From positions 85,684,033-85,748,032 of the forward strand of contig OZ025242.1 in NCBI GenBank assembly GCA_964019155.1: DNA of 64,000 nt, in the 5' to 3' direction. The notes under the pieces were generated by a model that saw nothing but the letters and a program-made list of their open reading frames with translations, had not been told where the DNA came from and ran no database searches. Every line of letters begins with the position of its first letter. Within the stretch, counting starts at the first letter, position 1. Made by a program: the position numbers and the translations under genes. Shown one piece after another: positions 27,101 to 35,823 of the stretch. The DNA comes from Osedax fenrisi. Its lineage: Eukaryota > Annelida > Polychaeta > Sabellida > Siboglinidae.

Positions 27101-29110
27101 GAACACCTGTAAACTGACCACTATACAACGTAAACACACAGTGTGTACACACACACACACACACGATTAAGTGGTAAGGATGCTCGGTGCAGGTGTACCT
27201 AACGATAACGGTAGCGCGATAACAGTGGGACACTAGTCATTAACGCGCTTAACGCGCTTAGTTAACACGACCGCCTGACAACCAGCATACTGTCGGGCAC
27301 ACTGTTATGATATGTACACAACTATATTTGTATGTGAAATTGCATGTTTCTAACTACACCATTTAATACAATTCTGCTTTAGTTTACTACTACTATTACC
27401 CGTACTACTATTACGAATACTACTAATACACATACTACTATAAATTATATAATATTATATAGTATAATTATATAATATAATATATTATAATTATATAGTC
27501 TATAATACTACCAAGGACCGGGCTTTGCTACTACTACTAATACTGATAATAGGGTGAAGATATCCTATTCTATAACATAGTATATTGTAATTTTTACACA
27601 CTTTTTATATTTATCATTGAAATAATTATACATATTCACAATACAAATGACAATACAGCATATAACAATACCTCACATATAGGCTAAAGTGCAGTTGTAG
27701 TGTGCAATAGTCAGATAATAGACGCGAGTGTACCTAGGCCTAGATAGTAATATACATCCAGTGACGTAGGTGCTATGGCTAACAGTCCCCTCCCCCCATA
27801 CATGTATATCATCAGTAACGTTTAGTTCTGCTATGCTCGCTAATGCAGGTAGATAGTTTATTTGAACTCTACTTTAATTGACAACCGTACTTTAATAACG
27901 AATTCCAACAGCTCGTGACGGGTAAACAATAGTTATAATCAGCGCGTATAGTACATCACCACGTAACATCGTATATCTCCCTGGTTCCCCTATATCAGGT
28001 AGATAGGTCTAGTGTAGGTAACCCATGTACCGAGTGGGTACCTGGGTTAGGAATGTTAATTAGCTAGCTTTACTGTGCAGGGGTGTTGTCAATGGTGGGG
28101 GGGGGGGGTATGTTCCACTATACATGTATATAGTAATACATACATACATACTATGTGTATAGTAATACATTGTGAGATGCTATATCAGATGTTGGATGTT
28201 GACTTGATTGGAGTATACTACCTATTTACCCCTGTATCCAGCCCAGGGGTATATATCTATCTCTTTCTATATAATAGTTAATAGTTTTATCTGTTTAATA
28301 ATGATGGACATAGGTGTGTATTACTTAAGAACATACCTGATATGTTGTTATACCATTGAGGCAGGTTGTTATACTGAGGACATGTTATATAGGACATGAC
28401 TATAGTGATTGCAGGTGATGTATTCATGAGGTAATTAAGTAATACATATGTGTGTGTGTACATTAGTATGATAACATAACACACATACCAACACACATAA
28501 GCACATACAAATACACACATGTATAGACATACATACGCAATCATACACATACATAGACATAAGTACATGCATATACATACACACATACACAATTTTGAGA
28601 TATTTTTATATATTTAAATATTTAAATAAACTATTACAATTACACACACACATATACCCACACACACACACCCACACACCCACACACGTGCAGTCTATTG
28701 TTCTCATGGAGTGTAACAATAGGGCAGGTCACATGTACAGGTCACATGGGATGTACTGGTCATAATATTGATGAACAATTTACTATAATCACACACAACT
28801 ACATTTTTGTATAAGCTCACAGATTCCTTAATATATTATGCAACAAGATGATGTAATCTATGATGTGAATCTATATATATATATATATTACACATGTATA
28901 CTACAATATATACTATTGCATAGTATTTACTATTATATTTATTACTACTAGTAGTACTAAATAAATAGTATTTCTATTTCCATGGTGATAATACAATTAT
29001 ACTATAATGTAAAATATAACACTATTATATATACTATAATGTATTATCTAAGATCATTTATTTCTATATGGAATTTAATATTTAAACATAGATATATTAT
29101 ATATATATAT

Positions 29111-29152
<42 letters not shown>

Positions 29153-29235
29153 ATAAAATATAACACTATTATATATACTATAATGTATTATCTAAGATCA
29201 TTTATCTCTATATAGAATTTAATATTTAAACATAG

Positions 29236-29286
<51 letters not shown>

Positions 29287-29415
29287 ATAATTATAATCTA
29301 TTACAGTTCCTGTATTGTTTATTATCTAAATATGTCATTGTAAAAATGGGTTATATAAATACATACATATATACATACATACATACATACATACATACAT
29401 ACATACATACATACA

Positions 29416-29452
<37 letters not shown>

Positions 29453-32400
29453 TTTGGAGTAATATTAAATATTGATAACTATAATTAATTTATATATTAG
29501 GTTTATATTGTAGTTGTAATGGATAAAAGCTATCAGGTGCTAATACATATATCGTAAAGTACCACTAAGGTTACTCAAGGTCAAGATAGTTAATTAGCTT
29601 ACATTGTTTAACATGCACTAATTGCACCCTAATTCACCGATGCCATATATATATACATTTTATTATATTAAGATACAATTTTTAATTTTATACGTAATTG
29701 CGTCAAAAGTTATCATAATTTAATAATTATATGTTAATTTATTACAATAATTAAATACTTAATAATCTATGACGTTTGCCAATTATCATAATTTAATAAT
29801 TATATGTTAATTTATTACAATAATTAAATACTTAATAATCTATGACGTTTGCCATATTTTATATTATAGACTATAAGTTATGGTATAATTAAATGTAATT
29901 GATTTAAACGATATTATATTTCTTATGGTATATATTAAATAAGGACATACTAATATATATATATATATATTGTGCATTATTATTTGAATGGCTGTAATAA
30001 AAATGTTGATTTATAAATGTGATATAAATATTTGAATGGTTGTAATTTTAAATTTTTTTAATAGGTTTATTAAATAGACATCATTACAATGTGATAACTT
30101 TGAATACCAGTGATATCATGCCAAGTGATTAGTTGTGGAGTGATCTCATGCTAAATGATAATACATAATTACTTCTAAATTGTAGAATTGACAGAATTAC
30201 AGTCACTTTGTCAGCTGGTCATTTCGTCTGCAACGTTAGTCATTTATTCCGAAAATTATCCATTTATTTTTCGGAAAAATTGACTACATTTTGTGGATGA
30301 AGTAACTCTGCCTAATTTTAACACGGGGTTATTGGGTTTTTTATAAGAATATTTTTTTTTTTATTTATTAAATAATTTTTATAACAATTAGTATACTAAT
30401 AAATTGTTATATAGAATGTTATTTGTAATAAATACTTCTATAGATATATGATTATAATTAGATATTTCGTGTATATTATATTAAAAAGTATTATAGTATA
30501 ATTTATACAAGGATTCAGTCAATTCTATCCATATTTTATTCTTCTTTCGGTCAGGCTTATTTATTAAATGAACAAAATTTATATAATACACATAATCTAT
30601 ACTATTATTAATAATATTGATACTAGGGTTGTTAATTCTTTTGGTTTTTTTAAAATTAATAACCAAACCCTGCCTTATATAATTTAAAATTAAACTAACA
30701 ACTAATTTATATATAATTTATAATATATACTACATTTTAATTTGTCATGTTAGTATGTGACATCAAATATATGTACACGATATTATATATGATAAACTTC
30801 ATATAATATAGTCTATAATATTATTAATAATATTGAAACTAATATTAAATTATAATATAGTATTGAAATTAATATAGTTATCAATAATTTTATTGTTTTG
30901 AAGTAAATTGTTATTAATATTATTATATTTTTTGGAATTATACATTATATAATTTATATAATATATACTATTATTATTAATATTTATACTAATTTTAAAT
31001 GATATAATATTGAAATTAATATATTTATCAATAATTTGATATGCCATAATCAAAAAAACCAAATAAACCAAAAAAAAACGGCAAAACAATTAAAAAAAAC
31101 CGGACAAACTGATTTAAACGAAACGAAATCACTCCGCACGAGATCACTGGTTATCATAACTTTATATCAGATAAAGTGTATACACTATCATATAGAATGT
31201 ATATATAATAATTTCATTTTAATATGGTAAAAGTTGACATATATAACTATTATCTTAATGTAATAATTATATATTTCTGGGGAAGTACCATTATTTTGTA
31301 TTTGTATACATACACACTACTAATTGTGTGGTGACATAGGAAAGTGGCTACTGGCAAAGCTAATTCTATTATACGGAGAATACGGACGGTAGGCAAACAT
31401 TAAATAACTATAAATAGCAAAGTTCACGCGTGACGCGCAAGACATGTAATTTAGGGGAGACGATCATAAAGGACGAGTTGGGGGTTAGAGGTTACATTTG
31501 AAATACTAGTTAACAGTATATATGTATATATTGTATTGGTATTTGTGGGTTATTTGGTTTAATCGGGTTTAGTTTTGTCATGCTGGTTTTTTTAGCTGCG
31601 TTACATCCTAAAATGAGCCTATATAAATTTATTTCACATTTAAAATTTAACCTTTTCTACTCAACTCGTCCTTTTTGATCGTAACCCGAATTTAGTATAC
31701 GCTCTAGTGGACACGAGCATAAAATCTGAATGATAAACATGTATATATGGAATAATTCCTTAAGAAAAAGATACGTATAAACCATTCGTATTAATATATA
31801 TATATATGATATATACAAATACGAATACGAGTACCATCCTATGTACAGATTGATATTTTTGGGTTGTTTGATTTATTTCGTTTAGTTTTATTCTGTTTTT
31901 TTAGCTGCATTATATCCAGCAGTGAGAGTAAAATTTGCTATTTATAGTTACTTAATGTTTGCCTAACGTCCGTACCATCCTATAAATAGAACATAATTCG
32001 CTCAAGTAAATTAAATTAAATAACTAAATGAAAAACGACAATTTATAATATGATATTATTTTAATAATATTTTAATAATATTTATTTTTCATTTAGTTAT
32101 TTAATTTGATTTACTTGAGCGAATTATATTCTATTTATAGATTGTATATGTAAATTAAATAGGTGGAAGTGTGGGATATTCATATTATATAGTTCTAATT
32201 AATTAGTGTGTTTAAAAATTATGTATGCGCGAAACACGTAGTAATTAATATGTATTCAAAAAAAAGTTGCCTGAAATGATGAATAGTCATATTTTATCAT
32301 AACATGTATGTATATAAATATTTTCACATTGACGACGTTTGACATATAATATCGATTTAAGCGAGATTATATTTATAATTGGGGATCAACAGAACATTAC

Positions 32401-33185
32401 GATCAACGGACAAATTAGACGAACATCGATGTCCGTTTATTCATAGAGACGAACAAATAAACGGACATCGATGTCCGTTTATCGTAAATTAAATTGTATA
32501 TACTATAATGTTTATATATATTTATAGATGTTCGTTTATCGTAAATTAAATGTTATATACTATAATGTTTATATATTTATAGATGTTCGTTTATCGTAAA
32601 GTTAATCTTACATACTTATAGATGTTCATTTATCGTAAATTAAATGTTATATACTATAATGTTTATATATTTATAAATATTCATAAACGAACATCTATAA
32701 ATATATAAACATTATAGTATATAACATTTAATTTACGATAAACGAACATCTATAAGTATGTAAGATTAACTTTACGATAAACGAACATCTATAAATATAT
32801 AAACATTATAGTATATACAATTTAATTTACGATAAACGGACATCGATGTCCGTTTATTTGTTCGTCTCTATGAATAAACGGACATCGATGTTCGTCTAAT
32901 TTGTCCGTTGATCGTAATGTTCTGTTGATCCATAATTGGGTATATTATATACTAAATATTTAATATAATATAATATAATATTATAATATTAAATATTATA
33001 AAAATGTGGATAGTTACCTTTTCTAATTTTTCAAAATATTCTCTTAGAAATGAGTAAGGACGATCAGGCTTAGATATACATAATTGTACAATGCATTCTT
33101 TTAACGTTTGTTGTACATCGAACTTTTTTACATAATCTTCAACATCTTTTAAACTATAGTCTTCACCAGAAGGTAACGCAGCCAT
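637..33185 (-). CDS. PRKAR1A: cAMP-dependent protein kinase type I regulatory subunit (10 coding exons, 3' end off window)
   Basis: Inhibitory, cAMP-binding subunit of the PKA holoenzyme. Exons, high to low: 33018-33185, 17091-17219, 10402-10470, 10072-10163, 9817-9878, 4930-4976, 4305-4403, 2437-2496, 1469-1529, 637-758. They sum to 909 nt (303 codons); every intron is GT-AG and every phase closes. Order: docking/dimerisation domain (1-56, ends LREYFEKLEK), acidic linker (EDEISPTPPPP), pseudosubstrate KRRGAIS (101-107), first cAMP domain with phosphate cassette FGELALIHGTPRAA (E208, R217), start of the second cAMP domain (NLDKWERLT onward). Human RI-alpha has 381 residues, so about 78 lie left of the window. 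Vertebrate RI-alpha and RI-beta arose by duplication, so the symbol means RI-type ortholog. The cysteine of human RI-alpha near position 17 is Val15 here; the second (QLC36) is kept. Starts at ATG 33185; exon 1 may have upstream untranslated exons. Confidence 0.95.
861..939. repeat. 28-bp tandem repeat, about 3 copies
   Basis: Unit begins tgtgtccatctgaccacctg. Two identical copies are followed by a partial third with C/T swaps. It lies in the PRKAR1 intron between exons 9 and 10; the rest of 759-1468 is unremarkable intron. Confidence 0.8.
1556..1866. repeat. 28-bp minisatellite, about 11 copies
   Basis: Unit agcattaagtaggtgtagt followed by a G run and ttag, with the G run varying from 5 to 8. 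G-rich on the plus strand, C-rich in the PRKAR1 transcript. It starts about 26 bp upstream (in transcript terms) of the acceptor of exon 9. Confidence 0.9.
2333..2425. repeat. 31-bp tandem repeat, 3 copies
   Basis: Three 31-bp units containing acctcagtgaccccagtg. The array ends 11 bp from the donor of PRKAR1 exon 8 (2437-2496). Units differ at about three positions. Confidence 0.9.
3352..3663. mobile_element. MITE-like inverted-repeat element in PRKAR1 intron
   Basis: Imperfect terminal inverted repeats of about 60 bp (3352-3415 and 3601-3663), sharing cctcgatttagg and acttaagatggcc. The interior is AT-rich without a coding frame. No clear target duplication was found, so the superfamily is open. 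The rest of intron 2497-4304 is AT-rich with (TA)n and a run of ATT repeats near 4122-4148. Confidence 0.7.
4481..4735. repeat. TGTGTATG simple repeat
   Basis: Continuous (TG)n/TGTGTATG tract, read as false open frames of alternating C/V or H/T residues on both strands. It lies between PRKAR1 exon 7 (4305-4403) and exon 6 (4930-4976). Confidence 0.95.
5042..9242. repeat. 4.2-kb minisatellite of a 21-bp unit (about 200 copies)
   Basis: The unit is gtaggtaggggtgtattaca plus t (21 bp). Variants: gctagg for ggtagg, gtgttag for gtattac, gtgggt, gaaggt, and a ttgatagtggtgtatgatt block that shifts frame. Because 21 is divisible by 3 and the unit lacks a stop in one frame, long false ORFs (HVGRGVL repeats) arise. 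The order of variants recurs, for example around 6403, 6788 and 7232, which suggests higher-order units of roughly 400 bp. The array fills most of the PRKAR1 intron between exon 5 (9817-9878) and exon 6 (4930-4976). Confidence 0.97.
9420..9448. promoter_or_regulatory. CRE, E-box and CCAAT cluster inside a PRKAR1 intron
   Basis: Full palindromic CRE TGACGTCA (9420-9427), overlapping E-box CACGTG (9426-9431), then CCAAT (9444-9448), in a locally less AT-rich stretch of about 140 bp. CREB-family proteins bind TGACGTCA. An internal promoter or enhancer is inference; no TATA box or coding start was seen beside it. Confidence 0.4.
9609..9810. repeat. Polypurine tract (G/A-rich, about 200 bp)
   Basis: Nearly pure purine on the plus strand, made of gggagggaggagagg-like units. 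The PRKAR1 transcript therefore carries a pyrimidine-rich run starting just after the donor of exon 5 (9817). The false open frames here are Pro/Ser/Leu-rich antisense. Confidence 0.9.
9987..10062. repeat. GGAGATAACG short tandem repeat
   Basis: About seven copies of a 10-bp unit ggagataacg/ggagatgagg, ending about 10 bp from the donor of PRKAR1 exon 4 (10072-10163). Confidence 0.8.
10514..10534. repeat. (TTG)7 tract at the 3' end of the retrotransposon
   Basis: Exactly seven TTG units on plus, reading (CAA)7 in the sense of the retrotransposon and of PRKAR1. It may be the element's tail, a target duplication, or remaining target microsatellite. A matching (TTG)7 lies at the other end. Confidence 0.9.
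10535..15026 (-). mobile_element. Non-LTR (LINE) retrotransposon with RNase H, I/Ingi-like, near full length
   Basis: About 4.5 kb, clearly more GC-rich than its surroundings, with one long ORF and only about 17 nt of 3' untranslated sequence before (CAA)7. APE endonuclease, reverse transcriptase and C-terminal RNase H in one ORF are typical of I-group/Ingi-type LINEs. The N-terminal 2A-like motif has been described in several APE-type LINE clades; clade placement here is inference. It lies in the same orientation as PRKAR1, in the intron before exon 3, ending 43-65 nt from that exon's acceptor. Matching (CAA)7 tracts flank both ends. No frame disruption was seen, so the insertion looks recent. 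Confidence 0.93.
10552..14991 (-). CDS. LINE polyprotein: 2A, zinc fingers, AP endonuclease, reverse transcriptase, RNase H
   Basis: 1479 open codons, numbered here from the GTG at 14991; that is not a convincing start. No ATG precedes residue 194, and the frame stays open upstream into the CAA tract. Order: 2A-like motif GDVEKNPGP (55-63); two Cys/His fingers (about 65-112 and 157-206); endonuclease (about 237-455; QES near 270, GDLNAH at 373, SDHLPI at 448); reverse transcriptase (about 675-1000; DFSKAYDTVW, QGVPQGAVLSP, YADD at 910); RNase H (about 1205-1340; D1212, E1256, D1282, D1333/1334). The C-terminal zinc knuckle has C1424, C1427 and H1436, but Tyr1441 where cysteine is usual; TAC for TGC would be one change. 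2A motifs cause co-translational separation in known elements; that it does so here is inferred from the motif. Confidence 0.93.
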   Translation of the reverse strand: MYSLREAKRIFPPARPALEPQARRVCYSPRNTDIFYPPGQQDSAWLPRVLITRAGDVEKNPGPSCKVCGKVLRNNQTFLTCVGCGDLSHKQECCSLLKRAAQSRGVWECVSCKNPQVRPLTPVALQASVAPLRTNILVGQTIGVARSPATAANTRLCLLCYRSLRRTSSPLLCTGCGRESHKSCSKLSRAELVMVLAAERWLCGGCSSSANSASTDLAAIQSITKVRKVEVELRQNLKLMQWNANGIKTKMVELEDRAKSSKSDVIMIQESKLRATDPDPKLKGYTTIRKDRGVGRGGGLITFVKEDIPFTVVSHTEAVEGSLLEILLVNINLASLSKTMCANVYCPPTRGSQQGSEFDTRELPYAENTIVGGDLNAHSRLWDSWQPEDRLGEKVEDWLVEKNFSVANDGEATRVNVGTGGRSAPDVTLVHNSWLDKVEWGVMDCMGSDHLPILITLDIPITTLKPTTSRSLRWNWSKADFEGFSNQVEMAVLVQKDSIGRASLDARMTSLVVSITEAANSFIGKVKSSANGKAWMTRDLREAVKFRNSLRRTLGDNRREWVEACRSVQALIRKEKERRWVEFLEDAADTADPNKIWRVVKSLSDKSQGSTRNESLVHNGRLCTTSKAKADAFMQRYAEVSRLDIPKADRLKKSVRRQLKVPSVDGESSSPFSLTELNEAIKRMKPKGAPGGDGIEPRFLQALGPIAREYLLSIFNESWDSGKSPASWRVATIIPLIKKGKPASDIDSYRPVSLTSCVAKTMERMVASRLSWLAEENGWWNDDQAGFRAGRSCEDQVLRLSQSISNGFQSQPAKRSVLALLDFSKAYDTVWRNRLLTIMLEKGVPRRLVRWLRGFLSDRRANVRIDGVTGRSRKLHQGVPQGAVLSPLLFLFFIDGIRDEAPDGALVSMYADDIAVWASHQDKEVALRIVQEAVEAFSVWSKNHRITLNTAKCEVSFFSSSPKEASWSPSLTLNGQPFRVNKTPTFLGVTFDRTLTFRPQVEAVKSKTLGRIKILSSLASKEWGWDRSYLTRVYKATIGSVLHYCGAAWQPWLANTNRQILERVNNRALRSITGQTSDTPIECLRTEAKALSFVASMRRNCAIAWEKSARVHASNPRRSLHAAPVHHRWKNRSCFSDLAKEICGNIGLEDHPREPFLYNRKPPWLWGRGKLWRVKSLLAKGGKTLRSQEALLEDSLQTIAAAGSQRVTIYTDGSAESGHSCGGSAAVVTSGSASAPIHITTRTQKGSRWTSSFETEVAALNLAIKWLAEEDGRFDPVMVCSDSQSLMLALEGSGKSDKAGVAEVRRGLFSLNREVLLQWVPGHCGLIGNEWADDAANSAWSSAPTTSTSLAGRITFEAAKAIVKREVVDVEITHSRTKAVYCDTRSDEPLTRREAVLLAQLRSGHCRSLAAYRNIIDANSTAMCPYCEEEFETLEHWLQEYPATRRRRIRCFGGAAPPLSVLVSAPRAVLAFCRGVISA
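15027..15047. repeat. (TTG)7 tract at the 5' end of the retrotransposon
   Basis: Seven TTG units on plus, matching the tract at the other end. It continues directly into an older repeat at 15048, which elsewhere also ends in TTG units. Confidence 0.9.
15048..15190 (-). repeat. Older dispersed repeat with (CAA)n tail, host of the LINE insertion
   Basis: Shares ctataatgtgt, gatacaaata and gtatataattcg, in the same order and spacing, with 17943-18080, which also begins with TTG units on plus. Read on minus, both copies end in (CAA)n, as a SINE or LINE tail would. The family is not recognised. Confidence 0.6.
15191..17090. other. AT-rich intron, no gene seen
   Basis: PRKAR1 intron between exons 2 and 3, upstream of the LINE. 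Only short open frames without coding character (for example minus 16542-16742). Confidence 0.7.
17560..17830. other. Locally CpG-rich intronic patch
   Basis: Contrasts with the AT-rich flanks: several CG dinucleotides, a C-rich run near 17684-17710, and a CRE-like TGACGTAG near 17619. It lies about 350 bp upstream of PRKAR1 exon 2, so an alternative promoter is possible but not shown. A (TG)n tract follows at 17887-17936. Confidence 0.35.
17943..18080 (-). repeat. Second copy of the (CAA)n-tailed repeat
   Basis: Starts with four TTG units on plus and matches 15048-15190 over about 130 bp (see that entry). It carries no LINE insertion, so it approximates an empty site. Confidence 0.55.
18389..19944. 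mobile_element. 1.56-kb non-autonomous DNA transposon with 8-bp target duplication
   Basis: Inverted ends TAAGCCGGAGTGGCTCGG and, inverted, TAAGCCGGAGCGGCTCGG, followed inside by the shared block aaaattgctgcac. Flanked by the direct repeat ATGCAACT (18381-18388 and 19945-19952). An 8-bp duplication is typical of hAT elements. The interior is very AT-rich, with long A/T runs and no transposase frame, so it would depend on an enzyme made elsewhere. It lies in PRKAR1 intron 1. Confidence 0.85.
19953..22750. other. AT-rich intron with simple repeats
   Basis: PRKAR1 intron 1. Contains CACCCA/CACA tracts (about 20160-20245) and a long (TA)n run (about 21068-21151). No gene is supported; the open frames near 20011-20352 and 22331-22596 are low-complexity. 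Confidence 0.7.
22752..23125 (-). mobile_element. MITE-like element, AAGGACAGG family (copy 1)
   Basis: Ends contain aaaggacagg and (inverted, diverged) caaggaaagtac. In opposite orientation, the interior matches 47519-47922 over a block including ccactg, atatttaattatattt and atgattta. Two diverged copies support a family; the superfamily is unknown. Confidence 0.55.
23800..24660. promoter_or_regulatory. bZIP-site and CpG-rich cluster in PRKAR1 intron 1
   Basis: TGACGTAA near 23805 and 23863, palindromic TTACGTAA (23955-23962), CACGTG (23975-23980) and another CACGTG near 24533, followed by GC-rich sequence with G runs (24380-24400, 24590-24620). These motifs match CREB/PAR-bZIP and E-box sites. 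An alternative promoter or enhancer is possible; no exon was recognised. Confidence 0.3.
25832..26455. repeat. 23-bp minisatellite, about 27 copies
   Basis: Unit gtacacgtacagacatttct plus ata (23 bp). Two main variable spots: acacg/atacat before tacag, and aga/agc after it. Copies are nearly identical, suggesting recent amplification. It lies in PRKAR1 intron 1, directly before a small transposon. Confidence 0.95.
26486..26638. mobile_element. 153-bp hAT-like MITE with 8-bp target duplication
   Basis: Inverted ends TAGGGGCGCTGGAAC and (inverted) TAGGGGCGCTGAAAC, flanked by GAACATAT on both sides (26478-26485 and 26639-26646). The 8-bp duplication and the TAGGG start fit hAT ends. No coding capacity. 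Confidence 0.9.
26920..26963. promoter_or_regulatory. Three TTACGCAA motifs
   Basis: TTACGCAA at 26920-26927, 26940-26947 and 26956-26963, each followed by TA. This resembles C/EBP or C/EBP-ATF sites. Function is unknown; it may be a decayed short repeat. Confidence 0.3.
29011..29280. repeat. Tandem duplication of about 144 bp
   Basis: Two near-identical copies (29011-29130 and 29155-29280), each starting aaaatataacac and ending in a long (TA)n run. It lies in PRKAR1 intron 1. Confidence 0.85.
29710..29855. repeat. 73-bp tandem duplication
   Basis: Two copies ending ctatgacgtttgcc, identical as far as I can read. A recent intronic duplication. Confidence 0.9.
30490..31100. repeat. Dispersed AT-rich repeat (inverted copy at 44300-45110)
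   Basis: Matches 44300-45110 in opposite orientation, including acaaggattcag, the run around attgataaatatattaatttcaatac, and homopolymer-rich ends of ggttttttt/aaaaaaacc type. One copy lies in PRKAR1 intron 1 and one in the last LENG8 intron. The type is unknown; no coding frame. Confidence 0.6.
31381..31975. mobile_element. Nested inverted-repeat element
   Basis: Arms 31381-31424 and about 31932-31975 pair (taggcaaacattaa, aactataaatagcaaa). A second inverted pair sits inside (gatcataaaggacgagttg against its complement near 31660-31682). Probably one foldback element inserted in another. Confidence 0.6.
31980..32140. mobile_element. 160-bp inverted-repeat MITE
   Basis: Arms of about 60 bp start ctataaatagaa and include ttcgctcaagtaaat, on both sides of an AT-rich centre. 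No clear target duplication. It abuts the preceding element. Confidence 0.7.
32383..32931. mobile_element. 549-bp near-perfect palindromic MITE with 8-bp target duplication
   Basis: Two arms of about 270 bp are almost exact reverse complements around a centre near 32672. Ends are GGATCAACAGAACATTACG, flanked by ATAATTGG (32375-32382 and 32932-32939), which suggests a hAT-type insertion. Each arm carries repeated gatgttcgtttatcgtaaa units. It lies in PRKAR1 intron 1, 86 bp from the donor of exon 1 (33018), so the transcript could form a long hairpin. A diverged relative with gatgtccgttgatcgtaa lies near 34520-34600. Confidence 0.92.
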
Positions 33186-33660
33186 ATCAAGTATGATTTA
33201 AAATAAGTTTGAAACTTTATTTTTCCTATTCAACTTAAGAAGGTTGGTAAACAAATACATATGTCAAAGGTTATGGTTATTTATAACAGAAATAAACAAA
33301 TTATTTTAAACAAAAATTAATAATCTTTAATCTGTAATATAAAATATATATAATATATATTTATTAATACTAATTAAATTTATAAATCTATTTTATATTC
33401 ATATTTTTAATATTTTTTAAAGTGTTTGTTTAACACGTGATATTAATTGTAATTCCGGAAAAAATATATTATTTTATTATTAATAATATAAATAATATCA
33501 TTTAATTACGCACAATACTATATCAACGTACATATTTTATAATTTTATCAATATTATAACTAGTTATTTTCTTAATATTGAAAATAACCTAAAGGCTAGT
33601 AACTTGTAGTATGCTATTAAATACGCGAATTGCATTATTTATTGACATATTTATTATGAT

Positions 33661-34460
33661 ATCAAAGATTTTCCAAAGTAAAGATATACAACTCCCTATC
33701 TTTTATGTGAAATTAAAAATTTAAAGTTTATGCATAACGTCGATTTATTATCATTCATATAATATTTAAATATATTGAAAACTATACATATAATATAGAA
33801 ACAAATTCAATTTAAATCTAAAAAAAGATAAATAGATTTATTTATATACTTTGGGCTAATTGGAATTTTTTTAATAATAATAATTGAAATCATTAACAAT
33901 ACAATTAAAGGGGTGTTCACATGAGCAATATATTTCTGAAATCGGCTGAAATAACTACGCTACTCTAAAATTAGGTGTTTTTTCTTTGTCAATTGCTATA
34001 AATTCTAATTAGAATATTTACAAAGTTGATGAGGAAAACACATGCATGGACTAGTAATGGACGCAGAAAAAATAAATAATTTTACAGTTGCGCAATTATG
34101 TCAGCCGATTGCAGAAATATATTGCTCATTTAAACAGGCCTTTAAATTAAAGTTGAATGACTAACTTTTATTTTATTAAGTGCATTGTTTTTTATTATTG
34201 TTAAATCATTTTAATTTATATACTATATTATATAGCATATATATATATATATATATATATATCTATTTATCTTTTATTAATATCTACAATTGTATAGGTT
34301 GTAATATATTAAATATAATATAATATTTATATATTATATGAATGATAAGTTATCATTGATATCTAGTAGCTCCATACTACATTAGGTCTAATATTACAAA
34401 ATTCATAATTTCACATAAAAGATAGGGAGTGGTATATCTTTCCTTCGAAAAATCTTTGAT
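33661..34460. mobile_element. 800-bp inverted-repeat element, ATCAAAGATTTT family
   Basis: Ends pair over about 50 bp (atcaaagatttt, aaagatata, actccctatcttttatgtga). Related to the element at 49412-49865 through its first 35 bp. Another element (33910-34141) is inserted inside it, so this one is older. Confidence 0.75.
33910..34141. mobile_element. MITE nested in the 33661-34460 element
   Basis: Inverted ends share atgagcaatatatttctg and atcggctga. Flanked by TTAAA (33905-33909 and 34142-34146), a possible 5-bp target duplication. About 230 bp, non-coding. Confidence 0.7.
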
Positions 34461-34977
34461 TATCATAATACAATAACAATTAATATAATTATCCTTATTT
34501 TTATTAATAATAAATGGATTTTAGATGTCCGTCGATCATTAAGTACAATTGATTGTATTGTATTATATGTACAGATGTCCGTTGATCGTAACATTAATCT
34601 TATGTACTAAAATTATTAAATCTGCGCACTGTAACTTGTTATATATATATAATATATATTAGTTGATATTTATGTACATAGTGAACATATTCTAATGTAT
34701 ACAATATATATATAGATAATGGTTGAATATGCGAAATAATGCCCTAGTTAAATTGCTCGAAAATAATTAAAATTAATTTGTGACAGTATGTAAGGAGTAT
34801 GGTCAACATTTTCACGATTTAAAAAATAAACGACGGCATAATTCTTTATTCGATAAAGTGTTGGTTTACATATATTTATAAATAGTATAAATATATAGTA
34901 TTCAAATGAATCATTGATTATTAATAATAAATTATTATATATTTAATATAATTATATTAATATTATATTATATTAAT

Positions 34978-35018
<41 letters not shown>
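34978..35018. repeat. (GAT)n microsatellite
   Basis: About 13 perfect GAT units in the PRKAR1/LENG8 intergenic region. Confidence 0.95.
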
Positions 35019-35199
35019 ATAGCTTTTATTAGAGTAATAGAATATTGTATAAGAGTAATTGAATATTCATATTAATATTTAATATATTATATTAACTACT
35101 TTATTATATAACTACTAGTAGAATTATAAAATTAATACAATATTACACGTTTTTTTAATTTAAATAATATTTACGACTCTTATTCACATGAGTGTGATC

Positions 35200-35233
<34 letters not shown>

Positions 35234-35785
35234 GTGTAGTTACGCTATAATAAAAGCACTAATTCGAATAAACATTGTTGTGGGCGTTCAAAGTGTTGTT
35301 AACACTCTGTTAACAAAATCGCGAATATTTTGACCAGATACCGTAGTAATAATAATAATACAATACATACACTTGAATAATAAAAACATTAGTAAGTTTT
35401 ACTAGTATTATATATTTATATTCTCAAATCGTAAAATATAATATTGTTAGAACATTTTTTATTTTATTTCGGTATATAATATATATATATTTTATTAAAA
35501 AATATCGGTATTTTGGTATCAAAATAAGATTACAGCCAACTAAAGGCAAACTTTATTATAGTTTGGTTGAGGTCGCTAGTCGATATCAAATTTGTATATT
35601 ACTAAAAGTATAATATATACTTTGTATATACTAATTTATAGAATAAATTAACTCAGAATAATAAATACCAACTGACCTACTATTATATAAAAATTATATA
35701 CTAATTTTTACGAAAATCATCTATTTCGTATTCAATTAATTTCAATCAATATTAAAACATTAAATAAATTTATTTAAATTCATTT

Positions 35786-35823
<38 letters not shown>

